This document shows positions 51,386-63,511 of a DNA stretch of 64,000 bases, one piece after another. The notes under the pieces are model-generated. The model saw only the letters and a program-made list of their open reading frames with translations. It did no database searches and was not told the origin of the DNA. The translations under genes and the position numbers were made by a program. How positions within the stretch are numbered: position 1 is the first letter of the stretch; every line of letters begins with the position of its first letter. Source of the stretch: Epiperipatus broadwayi (taxonomy: Eukaryota; Onychophora; Udeonychophora; Euonychophora; Peripatidae); assembly GCA_028023455.1 (NCBI GenBank), contig JAQFVV010012395.1:8110498-8174497 (forward strand). The letters are read 5' to 3'.

Positions 51386-52452
51386 GTGAGTATATCAATA
51401 GTACTATCTCTTATTGTAATGATAGTTTTAAAAGTAATTTAAAGCTTATTTATAATTAATTAAAATTTTTCAATATTTAATAATTTCTATGAATAAAAGA
51501 AGGTGCATCTTTTAAAATAGTGTGCATGTGTTTAAAGACAAGGGTATTTATTGGAATTATTTTGAAAAAAATATGTCATACTTGTTTTAAGACATATTGG
51601 CCTGTTATCTCCTCTAATGTTAAGTATTTACATGTTGATAATAATATTGTAAATGATTTAGCACTGCTTATACACACACAGTGAAACTTATATAAAAGTG
51701 ATGTTAATAAATTTTAATATATTACTGTAAATTGTAATTTTTATATTTTTTGTGAACTGATTACAAACTTTACTACTAGCTGCAATTATCAATATTTTTA
51801 AGAATGACTTTGCTTATATAGATTACATATAGAATTTTTTTATTATTTGCATAACATCATGTTACATTTCCATGCTTCTGTGTTAAGAATGCAATCTATT
51901 GAAGCTTAGTGTATTATGCACAGAAGTATGTGAACAATTACTAGAAGAGTGATGGATTCTTTGGTTTACTTCTGGTGCTCAAACTTCATTTGGATATTTG
52001 TATAAACTCCTGAGCAATGAATCATTCAATTATTTTTTTTTACTGCTGATTTGCCTGATTTTTAAATTTTAACTGACTATTTGAAGACACATTTTAATAT
52101 TAAAGTACATTCAACACTGAAAACTAATGTTACTGCAAAAGTTATAGTGTGGTGTCTCATGTGATGGTGCACTAAGAATACTATATTTGTTTCATATTTG
52201 CTGAAGATAAAATTAACACATGACTTCACCATTGAATCGATTCACTGAAAAATGTAAGAAACACTTTCATATGTTACCAGATAACACATTGTAATTAAAC
52301 ATTGAAAACAAATGAAGTTACATTTGCATAAAATATATTAAGTCATGATGCAGTAATTATATTAAAGTCATTAATGATGCAATAGTAATTTAATATTATT
52401 ACAAATAACATGGCAACAATATTGTCAGTATTAATACTTTATCTATTTGTAG
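51386..52452. other. Intron between the linker exon and the trypsin exon
   Basis: AT-rich without a recognised repeat. The acceptor tatctatttgtag closes it. Confidence 0.6.
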
Positions 52453-52636
52453 AGTGTGGTACCTTTAACCATCTTCCAATTCCAAAGTCCTTAACCAGTG
52501 ATAATTTTTTTCTTTCCCGAGGCTGGCCATGGGTGGCTGATTTGTATTCTATAGATAATAAAAAACAAATTCAGAATAAATGTAAAGCAACAATATTTAA
52601 AGACCGTTGGTTGATAACAGCAGCACATTGCATTAG
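52453..52636 (+). CDS. N-terminal exon of the trypsin-fold domain (His exon)
   Basis: The exon is 184 bases (2+180+2) between acceptor tttgtag and donor gtaaga. It encodes CGTF at the start, RGWPWVADLY (the G-x-WPW-x-x-x-L strand of S1 proteases), CKATIFKDRWLITAAHCI with the catalytic-His box TAAHC, and the Cys42-Cys58 pair. The exon stops just after the His box, a usual S1 intron site. The activation site is unusual: where R/K-IVGG is expected, 11-12 residues before WPW, the sequence reads PKSLTSD. Without that N-terminus the normal Ile16-Asp194 salt bridge could not form, so this may be a non-catalytic homologue. Exons with the catalytic Asp and Ser were not found in the remaining 11 kb. 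Confidence 0.8.
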
Positions 52637-52726
52637 GTAAGAAATTGGTTGTGATATGAAATATTTTCAAATATATTATTGTAAAATTTAGATATATTGT
52701 TATAAAATAATTAGTAATGTGTGTCT

Positions 52727-55700
52727 GTCAAAATCATGTATTCATTCAACAAGACCAATAATCCAAGCAAAAGTACCTTGAATCCAACCATGCACAAAAT
52801 ACAGATGTCAGGGAAAGGATGAATCATAACCTATTTGCCTGAACTATTGCCTCTCTGACTAATGGATAACATTTGTGATGACCTAATGGTTTGAACCATA
52901 ATAATTGTAATTCTTTCTGGCAACATTACAAAGAAGTGAATTTAAATCAAAGAAATATAAATAAATAGAGTGATTAACCTTAGAGATTTGGAGTGATGAC
53001 AAACTAAGCTAATTTAAAATAATAATATTATAGGAATTTATTAAAGAATTCATTATTGTTATACAAAATAATTCGGGTTATGTTTATACAACTAGGTTAT
53101 TATATTTCCTGAATTTGTTTTGATGCAGCTTTGATAACAATGTAAAAATTTGTTAATTGGTTTGCAAAGAACCAATCAGCAATAAAATATTATTAGCCCT
53201 CTTTAAAAGATCACAAATAAATCTATTTTATATATAGATAGATAGATAGATAGATAACAAGATACGAAAGATCTGCATTTATAACAGTATTACATTTAAA
53301 TCAGTTATCTCTACTGAGTGTGGAAAGCAAGATAGTTCATTTTAAATAAATTAGATATCATATTTAATTAATTAATGGGGTTGGTTTGTGAAGGACGTGC
53401 CATTATGGCAAAGAGCATTTCAGGTTTGTAAATAAATAAAATATATATAATGGTCAAGGCAGTATTAGATTACAACAAAAGAACATATGAAGTCTGTTAT
53501 GAACCTCTAGGTGGCTTTGCTAAAAGAAATCCCTGATATATATATAGGTAGATAAGAGAAATGTTGGTCCTCCAGCCAAAACATGTCTCCGAATAATAAT
53601 AATAAATTTGATGTGCTGACTTTCTCATACACATCTTAATGGCAATGCCTGAAAATGATCTCTTAGTAGGAAATAACATCTACTTTGAGGGAGTGTAAAA
53701 GGTTGGACTGGTCATATTTAAAATTCCGAAGGTCCTAAGAGGAAATTAGCAAAGCAAGAGCAATAATAAAGAAATAGTTGTAACTATAAATTACGTAACA
53801 CCCTAGACATATATATATATATATATATATATAATGGATCACTAATGATCATAATACATTAATTCCTGATTACAATAATCGGCTCCCTGACATAATAAAA
53901 AGTCCACAGAAAACTTTGGGCCATTAATGAATAGATCATAAAATATAATATAAAAAAAGAAAGGCAAGAATTGAAAGTAAAATATAAATTGTTTTCCACA
54001 CTTTCCACATATTTCATTTATTAGTGAGTTATCAAATAATTCATCATGGAAGATTACAAAACAAGTCAGTCTTTTAATTAACATAAACAGACCTGGTGTT
54101 AAATATCAAACTCACTTCTGATGAAGTTTGACAACATATATCATGATATATTATACATCATAATTTTACTATTTTATTGACACAAATAAAAATATATGCA
54201 TATGAATATACACTGATAAAATGCTATGATAAATGTGCTTTCAACGATTTTCATTCAAGATACTTGTTTTACAGAAATCGTGATAGATTTTATTTCACTG
54301 ATTTAATAAAATTTATTATCCTTTCAGAAATAATTATGAGGGCACTTTTAAGTTGGAAGTAATAATAACACATCTAATTTTTAAAATAATTTCTATCATT
54401 TAAAATAAATTTATAATATAAAAGATACAATACCAAATGAGCTTTTCTATTAATTAATTTAAGGGAAATAAATCTCCTGTAATGATTTTTAAATGGAGAA
54501 AATAAGAGGGAGGGTTTAAAGTTAGTTTCTCATTGAGTTTTATACTTGGCAATTTCAGTAAGTCAATATTCTAAATAAACCAACAAAATTTACTTTAATT
54601 TGCCACATCAAAATAATGTGAGATTTTTAGAAGAATTGATATTTTAAATTTAAGAGAAAAATTAAAAGACATATTTTAAAATAAGTTGTATAAACATTAC
54701 AGATATATATAATATAAATTAATATTGATTTAGAAAACAAGTAATATAGAATCAGTGGCTTGCGGCAAATTGGATGTTATCTCAGAATCAATCAGTAGAC
54801 ATTCCACGGCTTGACACAGGCAGTTATACAGTCAGATCATTCAGCAGGCTTTCTTGACACAGTATAGTCTCCAGCTAGATGTTGAAAGCACTGGAATGGC
54901 ATTGATGAGCTGTTGAAAACAGAGCTCCAGAAAGCAATGGCTGAACTTTTCACCCCATCATTTTTTTAATCACGATGTACTGTAAATCGAAACTACTCTC
55001 TTCAGTGAACTGTTCTTCAAATAAACTGTTTTTTCAATAATCCTTTTTTAATCAAAATTTCCACTATTTATGTGATCTGGCCTTATCTATAGGGTTCAAT
55101 ATACATTACAGCTACCAATTGCAATTGTTCTAAGAAGTTCTTTGAAGTTGGTGTCTGCTTGGGCGGGAAATCTATAACCCTGCATTAACATGCCCCAAGG
55201 GTTGATTTGCTAATTAAAAGAAACAACAACAAGCATATTAAGTTTATCAGTCATTGTATTAACAAAGCCTATTTAATTAAGGTTTAGATTAACAAAAATG
55301 TAGATTTTATTCAGAAAAATTTTTGGAATTTGGTACAATGACTTCCAGACTTATATTTGATATAAAATACAAATTTACAAAATATACCCCTACCAATATT
55401 AAATTGGGTAGATAAATGATCCTCTAATGTACATTGATTAAAAGATGAATATAAAATGTTACCAACTGATTAATTGAAGAAAAATCAATTTTAATAAAAG
55501 AATTTAAAATATTTGTAAAATTTTATAGATATCTAGGATTCAATTCAATAAAATAAACACAATATACATTTTTACAAATATAAAATAAATAAACTATTAA
55601 AAAAGGTTAGTTTTAATTATAAAATAAAATTAATGAAATATAAAAGATTATAATATTGATTATGAATATACTACCACCTACTATGAGAAGGGTGTCAGTT

Positions 55701-55782
55701 AATATAAAAGGTTGGGTTCATACCCATACTAGTTCTGATGACATTGGCACTAGGTGAAGCAGAAATATGTACTATATTTCCA
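52727..55782 (-). repeat. Left long direct repeat (3' LTR)
   Basis: About 3.06 kb, a few percent different from the right copy. Relative to that copy it lacks about 130 bases at the position matching 57250-57385. It has a GATA microsatellite at 53236-53259 where the right copy has its insert, and a TA run at 53813-53832. Confidence 0.8.
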
Positions 55783-56179
55783 GATTCATATCCCTTGCCT
55801 TGGGGAAAAAACAGACAAAAAACATTTTACTTGGATGTCCAGTGACAATAGAGGCTGACCAAGGGTTTACTGACCAAGAGTTATCCTATTGTTATAAGAA
55901 TGGTAACTGTATTGAGATCTGCAAGTCTTTAATTTCTTCTAAATTTATTACTCTGCTGAAATTACAATCCTTAAACTATCATCCTATTAAATGCTTTATT
56001 TTCTTAACAATTCTTTCATATCTTCCTCATTTTACTAACTTTAATCTTCTTACTTCATTTAGTTACTATTAGATAATAGTCCTTAGACAAGATTTATATA
56101 CCAACAGTCCAGCAATGCAATCAATATGTATTTTGATTCCATGGGGTCATACACAAAGGTCTGTGAATCTCAGAGTGAT

Positions 56180-56690
56180 CTATATTTTCCCATGGTCTGG
56201 GGGTATTTCATAGTATGATTTTAAATGGCAAACATTAAAAGTCTCTTTTTGTTCATTAAAAATTTCTTTGCTTATTCCATCATCAGCTAGAATGAATGCA
56301 CTATTTCTATGTTTCCGATATTTATCTTTGTGTTTTTTCTTTTCTTCCTTGCCCTGCTGTTTATCCTGTTCGTTATCTTGACCTTTCATCATATTGTGTG
56401 CTATTTTCATGACTATTCCTAAAAGCAGTTTCTCTCTTTTTTCAATCATTTCCAAATTACCATTTAATTCTGGTATATTATCTTTTGCAACATTGTCTTT
56501 CAATATTTCTAATGGAATTTCATTTTTATTTGAATTTCCTATTACATTATCATTTATTTTGGAAATTTTTGAGATAGGTTTATCTTCTAACACATTTCTG
56601 TCTATGCAAGCTTCTGTAACCTCAATTGTAATTATTTTTGGTTTTTCTGGGGAAGATTTTGGCTTAATTTTTTTAATAAAAATAACATTT
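56180..56690 (-). CDS. Lys/Glu-rich ORF with integrase-tail-like end
   Basis: The frame is open from about 56690 (Met at 56593) to 56180. It runs from IITIEVTEACIDRNV through a charged stretch (DKQQGKEEKKKHKDKYRKH) to ETFNVCHLKSYYEIPPD. The end recalls the NV-x-x-LK-x-YY finish of LTR-element integrases, but no catalytic part is present. It is the only plausible protein in the 1.3-kb interior. Function is unknown; the call rests on its end and its place between the long repeats. Confidence 0.35.
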
Positions 56691-57076
56691 TAGATGAGGT
56701 TGAAAGCAGATTTATTTTGCATTCTTTTTCATTTACTGCAGTATCTATAGATTACTCAAAAAAATCCTATGTACTGGTCAAAACATGTTTATCCATCTAA
56801 CATGAGCTGAAACTCACAAAATGTACTTCAAACCCAGTCAAGTCTGAGATTTAGGTCAGGGACCAGCCTGAATTCAAACCCACTTTCTAAGCCACAGATC
56901 AAATACATTTTGGATAACATAACAATGATGACACATGAGAATTAATTTTAATCCGGCCGACTTCCAAAGCTGTGCAAAACAATGAGACATCTATTAAATA
57001 TGACTAAACTAAAATATATATAAACATGGCTGTACTTTTGGAAGCGGAGAAAAGAGGAAAAACCCGGAAAAAAAAT

Positions 57077-57091
57077 GCACCCTCTCTGCCA
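57077..57091 (-). promoter_or_regulatory. Candidate primer binding site
   Basis: On the minus strand TGGCAGAGAGGGTGC follows the LTR end GATTTTGAC without a gap. The TGG start and position fit a PBS. I could not assign the tRNA. Confidence 0.45.
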
Positions 57092-59627
57092 GTCAAAATC
57101 ATGTATTCATTCAACAAGACCAATAATCCAAGCAAAAGTACCTTGAATCCAACTATGCACAAGATACAGATGTCAGGGCAAGAGTGAATCCTAACCTATT
57201 TGCCTGAACTATTGCCTCTCTGACTAATGGATAACGTTTGTAATGACCCAAGCAGTGCTTGATTTTATTTTGTCCCAGCTGGAGGTCATGGTTCACAAAG
57301 AGACTCAAAATAATAATGGGTTTATATAAGAAATTAATGATTTAGTGAATTGCAGAATGGTACAGATGTGATTGGATATCGATTACTAATGGTTTGAACC
57401 ATAATAATTGTAATTCTTTCTGGTAACATTACACAGAAGTGAATTTAAATCAAAGAAATATTATATATAAATAGAGTAATTAACCTTAGAGATTTGGAGT
57501 GATGACAAACTAAGCTAATTTAAAATAATAATAGTATAGGAATTTATTAAGGAATTGGTTATTGTTACACAAAATAATTCGAATTATGTTTATACAACTA
57601 TTACTATATTTCCTGAATTCGTTTTGATGCGGCTTTGATAACAATGTAAAAAATTGTTAATTGGTCTGCCAAGAACCAATCAGCAATAAAATATTATTAG
57701 CCCTCTTTAAAAGATCACAAATAAATCATATATATATGATAAATTCTTCCGGTCCCCCCTTTGTCGGTTTCTCTCTTCCTCGTCGTGCTGCTCCGGAGTG
57801 TCACACCCTGCTTTGGGGCCCAACCGCTGCCCCTGCCAAAAAATAACTCCCTTTGTTAAAGGTGTTCCTTCTCTACTATATTCCCTTTCGATCATGATTT
57901 CAGCTATTTGCTATCGTCAGTGAGAAAAGCAGGAATAAAGAAACTAGATCTAAATACAAACCTGGCTTTATGAAAATTTCTATTCACTGCGTAGCAAATA
58001 GCTTGAATCATGATCGAAGTGGTTATAGTTAGAGTAGTGAATATAACTTCTCTGACGTTATGTAAATAAATATACCTTGATAGGTGTTTTTGGTAGGCCT
58101 CGTGGACTTCAAGCTTAGCAGTTTTTACTGCTTTTGTTTATCTAAATGTACCTTTGAGGTCTTTCTTGCAATGTATAGTTGCGAGGCTCTACTATGGGTG
58201 ATGCTGAACTGAGACTGACCCATATAGCTATCTGGTTTGCTATGCTGAGTTTGAAGCTTACGTGTCTAAAAATTCCGCGCTGCTGAATAGAATGTTTCAT
58301 AAACGCTCGGTTTGTTTTAGTCGTTTCTTTATCCGTCTTTCACTGACTGCATAGCGAAATCTGATCTGAAGTGGATATAGTTAGAGTAGTGATACTAACT
58401 ACTCTGAGTTTATTAAACGAAATATAGCTGATAGGTGTTTTGGTAGGACCCATCTGTGGACATAAATACAGCGTTAGCATTTTTTAACTGCATTTTGTTT
58501 ATCATAAATGTACCTTGATCTTTCTGCAATGATTAGTGCAGACCTACTAGTGGTGATGCTGAACTGAGATCAGCCCTATAGTATCGGTTTGCTATGCTGA
58601 GTTTGAAGACATTACGTGTCTAAAAATTCACGCTGCAAGCTGAATAGAATTGTTTCATAAACGCTCAGAGTTTGTATTTAGTCAGTTTCTTTATCTGTCT
58701 TTCACTGACGATAGCAAATAGCTTGAAATCATGATCTGAAAGTGGATTATAGTTAGAGATAGTGAATACAACTACTCTGACTTTATGTAAACGAAATATA
58801 CGCTTGATAGGTGTCTTTGGTAGGACGCCATCTGTGGACATAAATACAAGCGTTAGCAAGTTTTTTAACTTGCATTTTGTTTATCATAAATGTACCTTTG
58901 AGGTCTTTCTTGCAATGTATAGTTGCAGAGGCTTCTACTATGTGGTGATGCTGAACTGAGATCAGACCCATATAGCTATCGGTTTGCTATGCTGAGTTTG
59001 AAGACATTACGTGTCTAAAAATTCAGTGAAGCTAATAGAAATTGTTTCATAAACGCTCAGAGTTTGTATTTAGATCTAGTTTCTTTATTCCTGTCTTTCA
59101 CTGAGATAGCAAATAGCTTGAAATTGATCTGAAAGTGGAATTATAGTTAGAGATAGTGAATACTAACTACTCTGAGTTTATGTAAAGAAATATACGCTTG
59201 ATAGGTGTTTTTGGTAGGAGCCATTGTGGACATAAATACAAGCGTTAGAGTTTTTTAACTTGCATTTTTGTTTATCATAAATGTACCTTTGAGGTCTTTC
59301 TTGAATGATATAGATTGCAGAGGCTTCTACTATGTGGTGATGCTGAACTGAGATCAGACCCATATAGCTATCTGGTTTGTTATGCTGAGTTTGAAGACAT
59401 TACGTGTCTAAAATTCAGCTTGCAAGCTGAATAGAAATTGTTTCATAAACGCTCAGAGTTTGTATTTAGATCTAGTTTCTTTATTCTGTCTTTCACTGAC
59501 GATAGCAAATAGCTTGAAATCATGATCTGAAAGTGGAATTATAGTTAGAGATAGTGAATACTAACTACTCTGACGTTTATGTAAATGAAATATACGCTTG
59601 ATAGGTGTTTTTGGTAGGATGCCATTT

Positions 59628-59689
<62 letters not shown>

Positions 59690-60242
59690 CAAGATATGAA
59701 AGATGTGCATTTATAACACTATTACATTTAAATCAGTTGTCTCTACTGAGTGTGGAAAGCAAGATAGTTCATTTTAAATAAATTAGATAATCATATTTAA
59801 CTAATTAATGGGGTTGGTTTGTGAAGGACGTGCCATCACGGCAGAGAGCATTTCAGGTTTGTAAATAAATAAATATATATAATGGTCAAGGCAGTATGCT
59901 ATTATAGATTACAACAAAAGAACATATGAGGTCTGTTATGAACCTCTAGGTAGCTTTGCTAAAAGAAATCCCTGATATATACAGGTAGATAAGAGAAATG
60001 TTGGCCCTCCAGTCAAAACATGTCTCTGAATAATAATAATAAATTTGTTGTGATGACTTTCCCATACACATCTTAATGGCAATGCCCAAAAATGATCACT
60101 TAGTAGAAAATAACATCTACTTTGAGGGAGAGTAAAAGGTTGGACTGGTCATATTTAAAATTCCGAAGGTCCTAAGAGGAAATTAGCAAAGCAAGAGCAA
60201 TAATAAAGAAATAGTTGTAACTATAAATTACGTAACACCCTA

Positions 60243-60276
<34 letters not shown>

Positions 60277-62169
60277 GGATCACTAATGATCATAATACAT
60301 TAATTCCTGATTAAAATAATCAGCTCCCTGACATAATAGAAAGTCCACAGAAAACTTTGGGCCATTAATAAATGGATCATAAAATATAATATAAAAAAAG
60401 AAAGGCAAGAATTGAAAGTAAAATATAAATTGTTTTCCACACTTTCAAAATATTTCATTTATTAGTGAGTTATCAAATAATTCATCATGGAAGATTACAA
60501 AATAAGTCTGTCTTTTAATTAACATAAACAGACCTGGTGTTAAATATCAAACTCACTTCTGGTAAAGTTTGATAACATATATAATAAATTATACATCATA
60601 ATTTTACTATTTTATTGACACAAATGAAAGTATATATATATGAATATACACTGATAAAATGCTATGATAAATGTGCTTTCAATGATTTTCTTTCAAGACA
60701 ATTGTTTTACAGAAATTGTGATAGATTTTATTCACTGATAATTACGAGGGCACTTTTAAATTGGAAGTAATAATAACACATCTAATTTTTAAAATAATTT
60801 CTATCATTTAAAATAAATTTATACTATAAAAGGTACAAAACCAAATGAGCTTTTCTATTAATTAATTTAAGAGAAATAAGTCTCCTGTAATGATTTTTAA
60901 ATGGAAAAAATAAGAGGGAGGGTTTAAACTTAGTTTCTCATTGAATTTTATACTTGGCAATTTCAGTAAGTCAATATTCTAAATAAACCAAAAATTAATT
61001 TAATTTGCCACATCAAAATAATGTGAGATTTTTAGAAGAATTGATATTTTAAATTTAAGATAAAAATTAAAAGACAAATTTTAAAAATAAGTTATATAAA
61101 CATTACAGATATATATAATATAAATTAATATTGATTTAGAAAACAGGTAAAATAGAATCAGTGACTTGTGGCAAATTGGACATTACCTCAGAATCAATTG
61201 GTAGACATTCCATGGCTTGAAACAGGCAGTTATACAGTCAGATCATTTAGCAGGCTTCTTTGACACAGTACAGTCTCTGGCTAGATGTTGAGAGCACTGG
61301 AAAGGCATTGATGAGCTGGTGGAAACAGAGCTCCAGAAAGCAATGGCCGATCTTTTCACCCCATCATTTTTCTAATCATAATGTACTGTAAATCGAAACT
61401 ACTCTCTTCAGTGAACTGTTCTTCAAATAAACTGTTTTTCAATAATCCTTTTTTAATCAAAATTTCCACTATTTATGTGATCTGGCATTATCTATAGGAT
61501 TCAATCTACATTACAACTACCAATTGCAATTGTTCTAAGAGGTTCTCTGGGGTTGGTGTTTGCTTGGGTGGGAAATCTATAATCCTGCATTAACATGCCC
61601 CAAGGGTTGATTTGCTAATTAAAAGAAACAACAACAAGCATATTAAGTTTATCAGTCATTGTATTAACAAAACCTAGTTAATTAAGGTTTAGATTTTATT
61701 CAGAAAAATTTTAAGAATTGGTAGAATGACTTTCAAACTTATTTTTGATATAAAATACAAATTTACAAAATATACCCTACCAATATTAAATTGTGTAGAT
61801 AAATGACCCTCTAATGTACATTGATTAAAAGATAAATATAAAATGTTACCAACTGATTAATTGAAGAAAAATGAATTTTAATAAAAGAATTTAAAATATT
61901 TGTAACATTTTATAGATATCCAGGATTCAATTCAATAAAATAAACACAATATACATTTTTACAAATATAAAATAAATAAACTATTATAAAAGGTTAGTTT
62001 TAATTATAAAATAAAATTAATGAAATATAAAAGATTATAATATTGATTATAAATATACTTCTACCTACTCTGAGATGGGTATCAGTTAATATAAAAGGTT
62101 GGGTTCAAACCCATACTAGTGCTGATGACATTGGCACTAGGTGAAGCAGAAATATGTACTTTATTTCCA
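57092..62169 (-). repeat. Right long direct repeat (5' LTR), interrupted
   Basis: It matches the left copy over 57092-57732 and 59689-62169. Between these lies an insert at a microsatellite position. The segment 60735-60745 also lacks about 20-30 bases present in the left copy. Confidence 0.8.
57733..59688. repeat. Insert in the right LTR: GC-rich patch and degraded ~400-bp tandem array
   Basis: The insert opens with a GC-rich patch (57745-57850) unlike its surroundings. An inverted partial unit follows (57890-57965), then more than four direct units of up to 400 bases up to a TA run (59635-59688). The marker gataggtgt recurs near 58079, 58431, 58807, 59200 and 59599. Spacing grows from about 352 to 399 bases because the left units lack many single bases. 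Short ORFs at 58665-59363 are repeat readings. Confidence 0.8.
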
Positions 62170-63025
62170 GCTTCAAATGCAAGTTTTTCTTCCAATATGT
62201 TTTCAAACTTCTTATATTCTTGTTGCACTGCTTATATTAAATTTTTATATAAAAAAGTACATTTCTCAAACTATACTTAAAATACTTTGTTGACAGTTGT
62301 TGTCTTGATTAAATACAGACTTCTTCAAAAATTTTTGAAAAAGACTGCTAGACAATCAAAATAATTATCTATCAATAAAACAAAAATGTTGTAATGAGTT
62401 GTGTATTTTTGTAAATAAGTGAATAATATATATGTAAAAATAATATTTTAAATTATAAAATTTTCTTAAAATCAAGCAATATTTTGATGTAATTAATTTT
62501 TATTAATAAATAGAGGTAATTTCAAAATTACCTTTTGATAACAACAATTTATTTCCAACACTCTAATTCTGATCTCTCTCTGTCAAAATAATCTAGATTC
62601 CCATATTAATTTTTGAATAAAGATATTTTTTTAATATAGAGCTGTGTTTTTGCATTATGACTTGTTAATTAGTGAACATTTACTTCCATTGCACTATCTA
62701 AACCTAATTACCAAAAATATTGAGGGTTTATAAGCTAAATCAATATGTTTGTAGATATAATATTAAATCAGTAGCTATATTAATATCCTTGATTATAATC
62801 TAATTACAAACACACCCTTGATCTTTTTGCGAATAGAAAGAAAAAACAATCAAAATAATAAAAAATTGCTATTTACTTAAATTTTGTTTTTAAGTAATTT
62901 ATTTTTAAAATGTCTAAGAATTAATCAAATGATATTAAAGAAAACTTATTTGATATTTTATGAATATTTATTTTATTAATAAGTCTTTCCCCCCTAAATG
63001 TCCCATTAATTTTACACATAAAATA
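62170..63025. other. AT-rich DNA, no gene recognised
   Basis: No protease exon with the catalytic Asp could be recognised here. Confidence 0.5.
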
Positions 63026-63033
63026 CTCTAAAA

Positions 63034-63503
63034 CAGGGGTGCCCAACTTTTGTGCTCATCAGATTTACGTTTTATTTTTAAAATATGTTGCGATCGACTT
63101 GTTGTCATAGGCATAGTCTAAGTGGAGGAAGGCGTGAGATGCATACTATTTTTATATATCTGTCTAGTAAAAAATAACATTTATTTAACGGGCCAAAAAA
63201 TTCATGTCCGGGGAAATTAAAGCAACATGAGTAATTATTAACAATATTTATTAATTCAAATTAGCTACATTAAGTCAAGATTAAAAATATTATTTTCAAT
63301 AATGATACAACTTAGTGGACTTTATCTCTCTAGAATTGAAAAAAAATTTAAAACAAAAACAAAAATAATAAAAAAACTTAAAAATCTTGACTTAATTTGT
63401 TTAGCTCGTTACCCGACAGCTCTTTCCAGATTGGCCTCGCGATCAATCAAAAGTGGTTTTGCGATCGACCGGTAGATCACGATCGACTTGTTGGACACCC
63501 CTG
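63034..63503. mobile_element. Non-autonomous hAT element (470-bp MITE)
   Basis: It starts CAGGGGTGCCCAAC and ends GTTGGACACCCCTG, inverted repeats with one mismatch in 14. Flanks ctctaaaa (63026-63033) and ctctaaaa (63504-63511) are a perfect 8-bp target duplication, the hallmark of hAT transposition. The subterminal gcgatcgac motif is repeated near both ends. No transposase ORF is present. The AT-rich middle at 63230-63395 is filler without coding sense. Confidence 0.92.
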
Positions 63504-63511
63504 CTCTAAAA

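Larger units (their letters stand above)
52727..62169 (-). mobile_element. LTR-type element with about 3.06-kb LTRs and a 1.3-kb interior
   Basis: Long direct copies 52727-55782 and 57092-62169 flank 55783-57091. On the minus strand each copy starts TGGAAATA, and the right copy ends directly at a TGG-starting sequence that fits a PBS. The interior carries a minus-strand ORF with an integrase-tail-like end. This favours an LTR retrotransposon with a very small interior over a plain tandem duplication. The right LTR is enlarged by a 1.96-kb insert. No matching target duplication was found at the outer ends, which read tgtct and gcttc. Confidence 0.6.

Noticed and set aside
55767-56072. 101-codon plus-strand frame with CPVTIEADQGFTDQEL, vaguely like an integrase DQG block
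   Set aside because: The rest of the frame has no integrase features and it opposes the orientation of the surrounding element.
58665-59363. Several near-identical short frames (MGLISVQHHHIVEAS)
   Set aside because: They are the same segment of the tandem array read repeatedly, with different indels.
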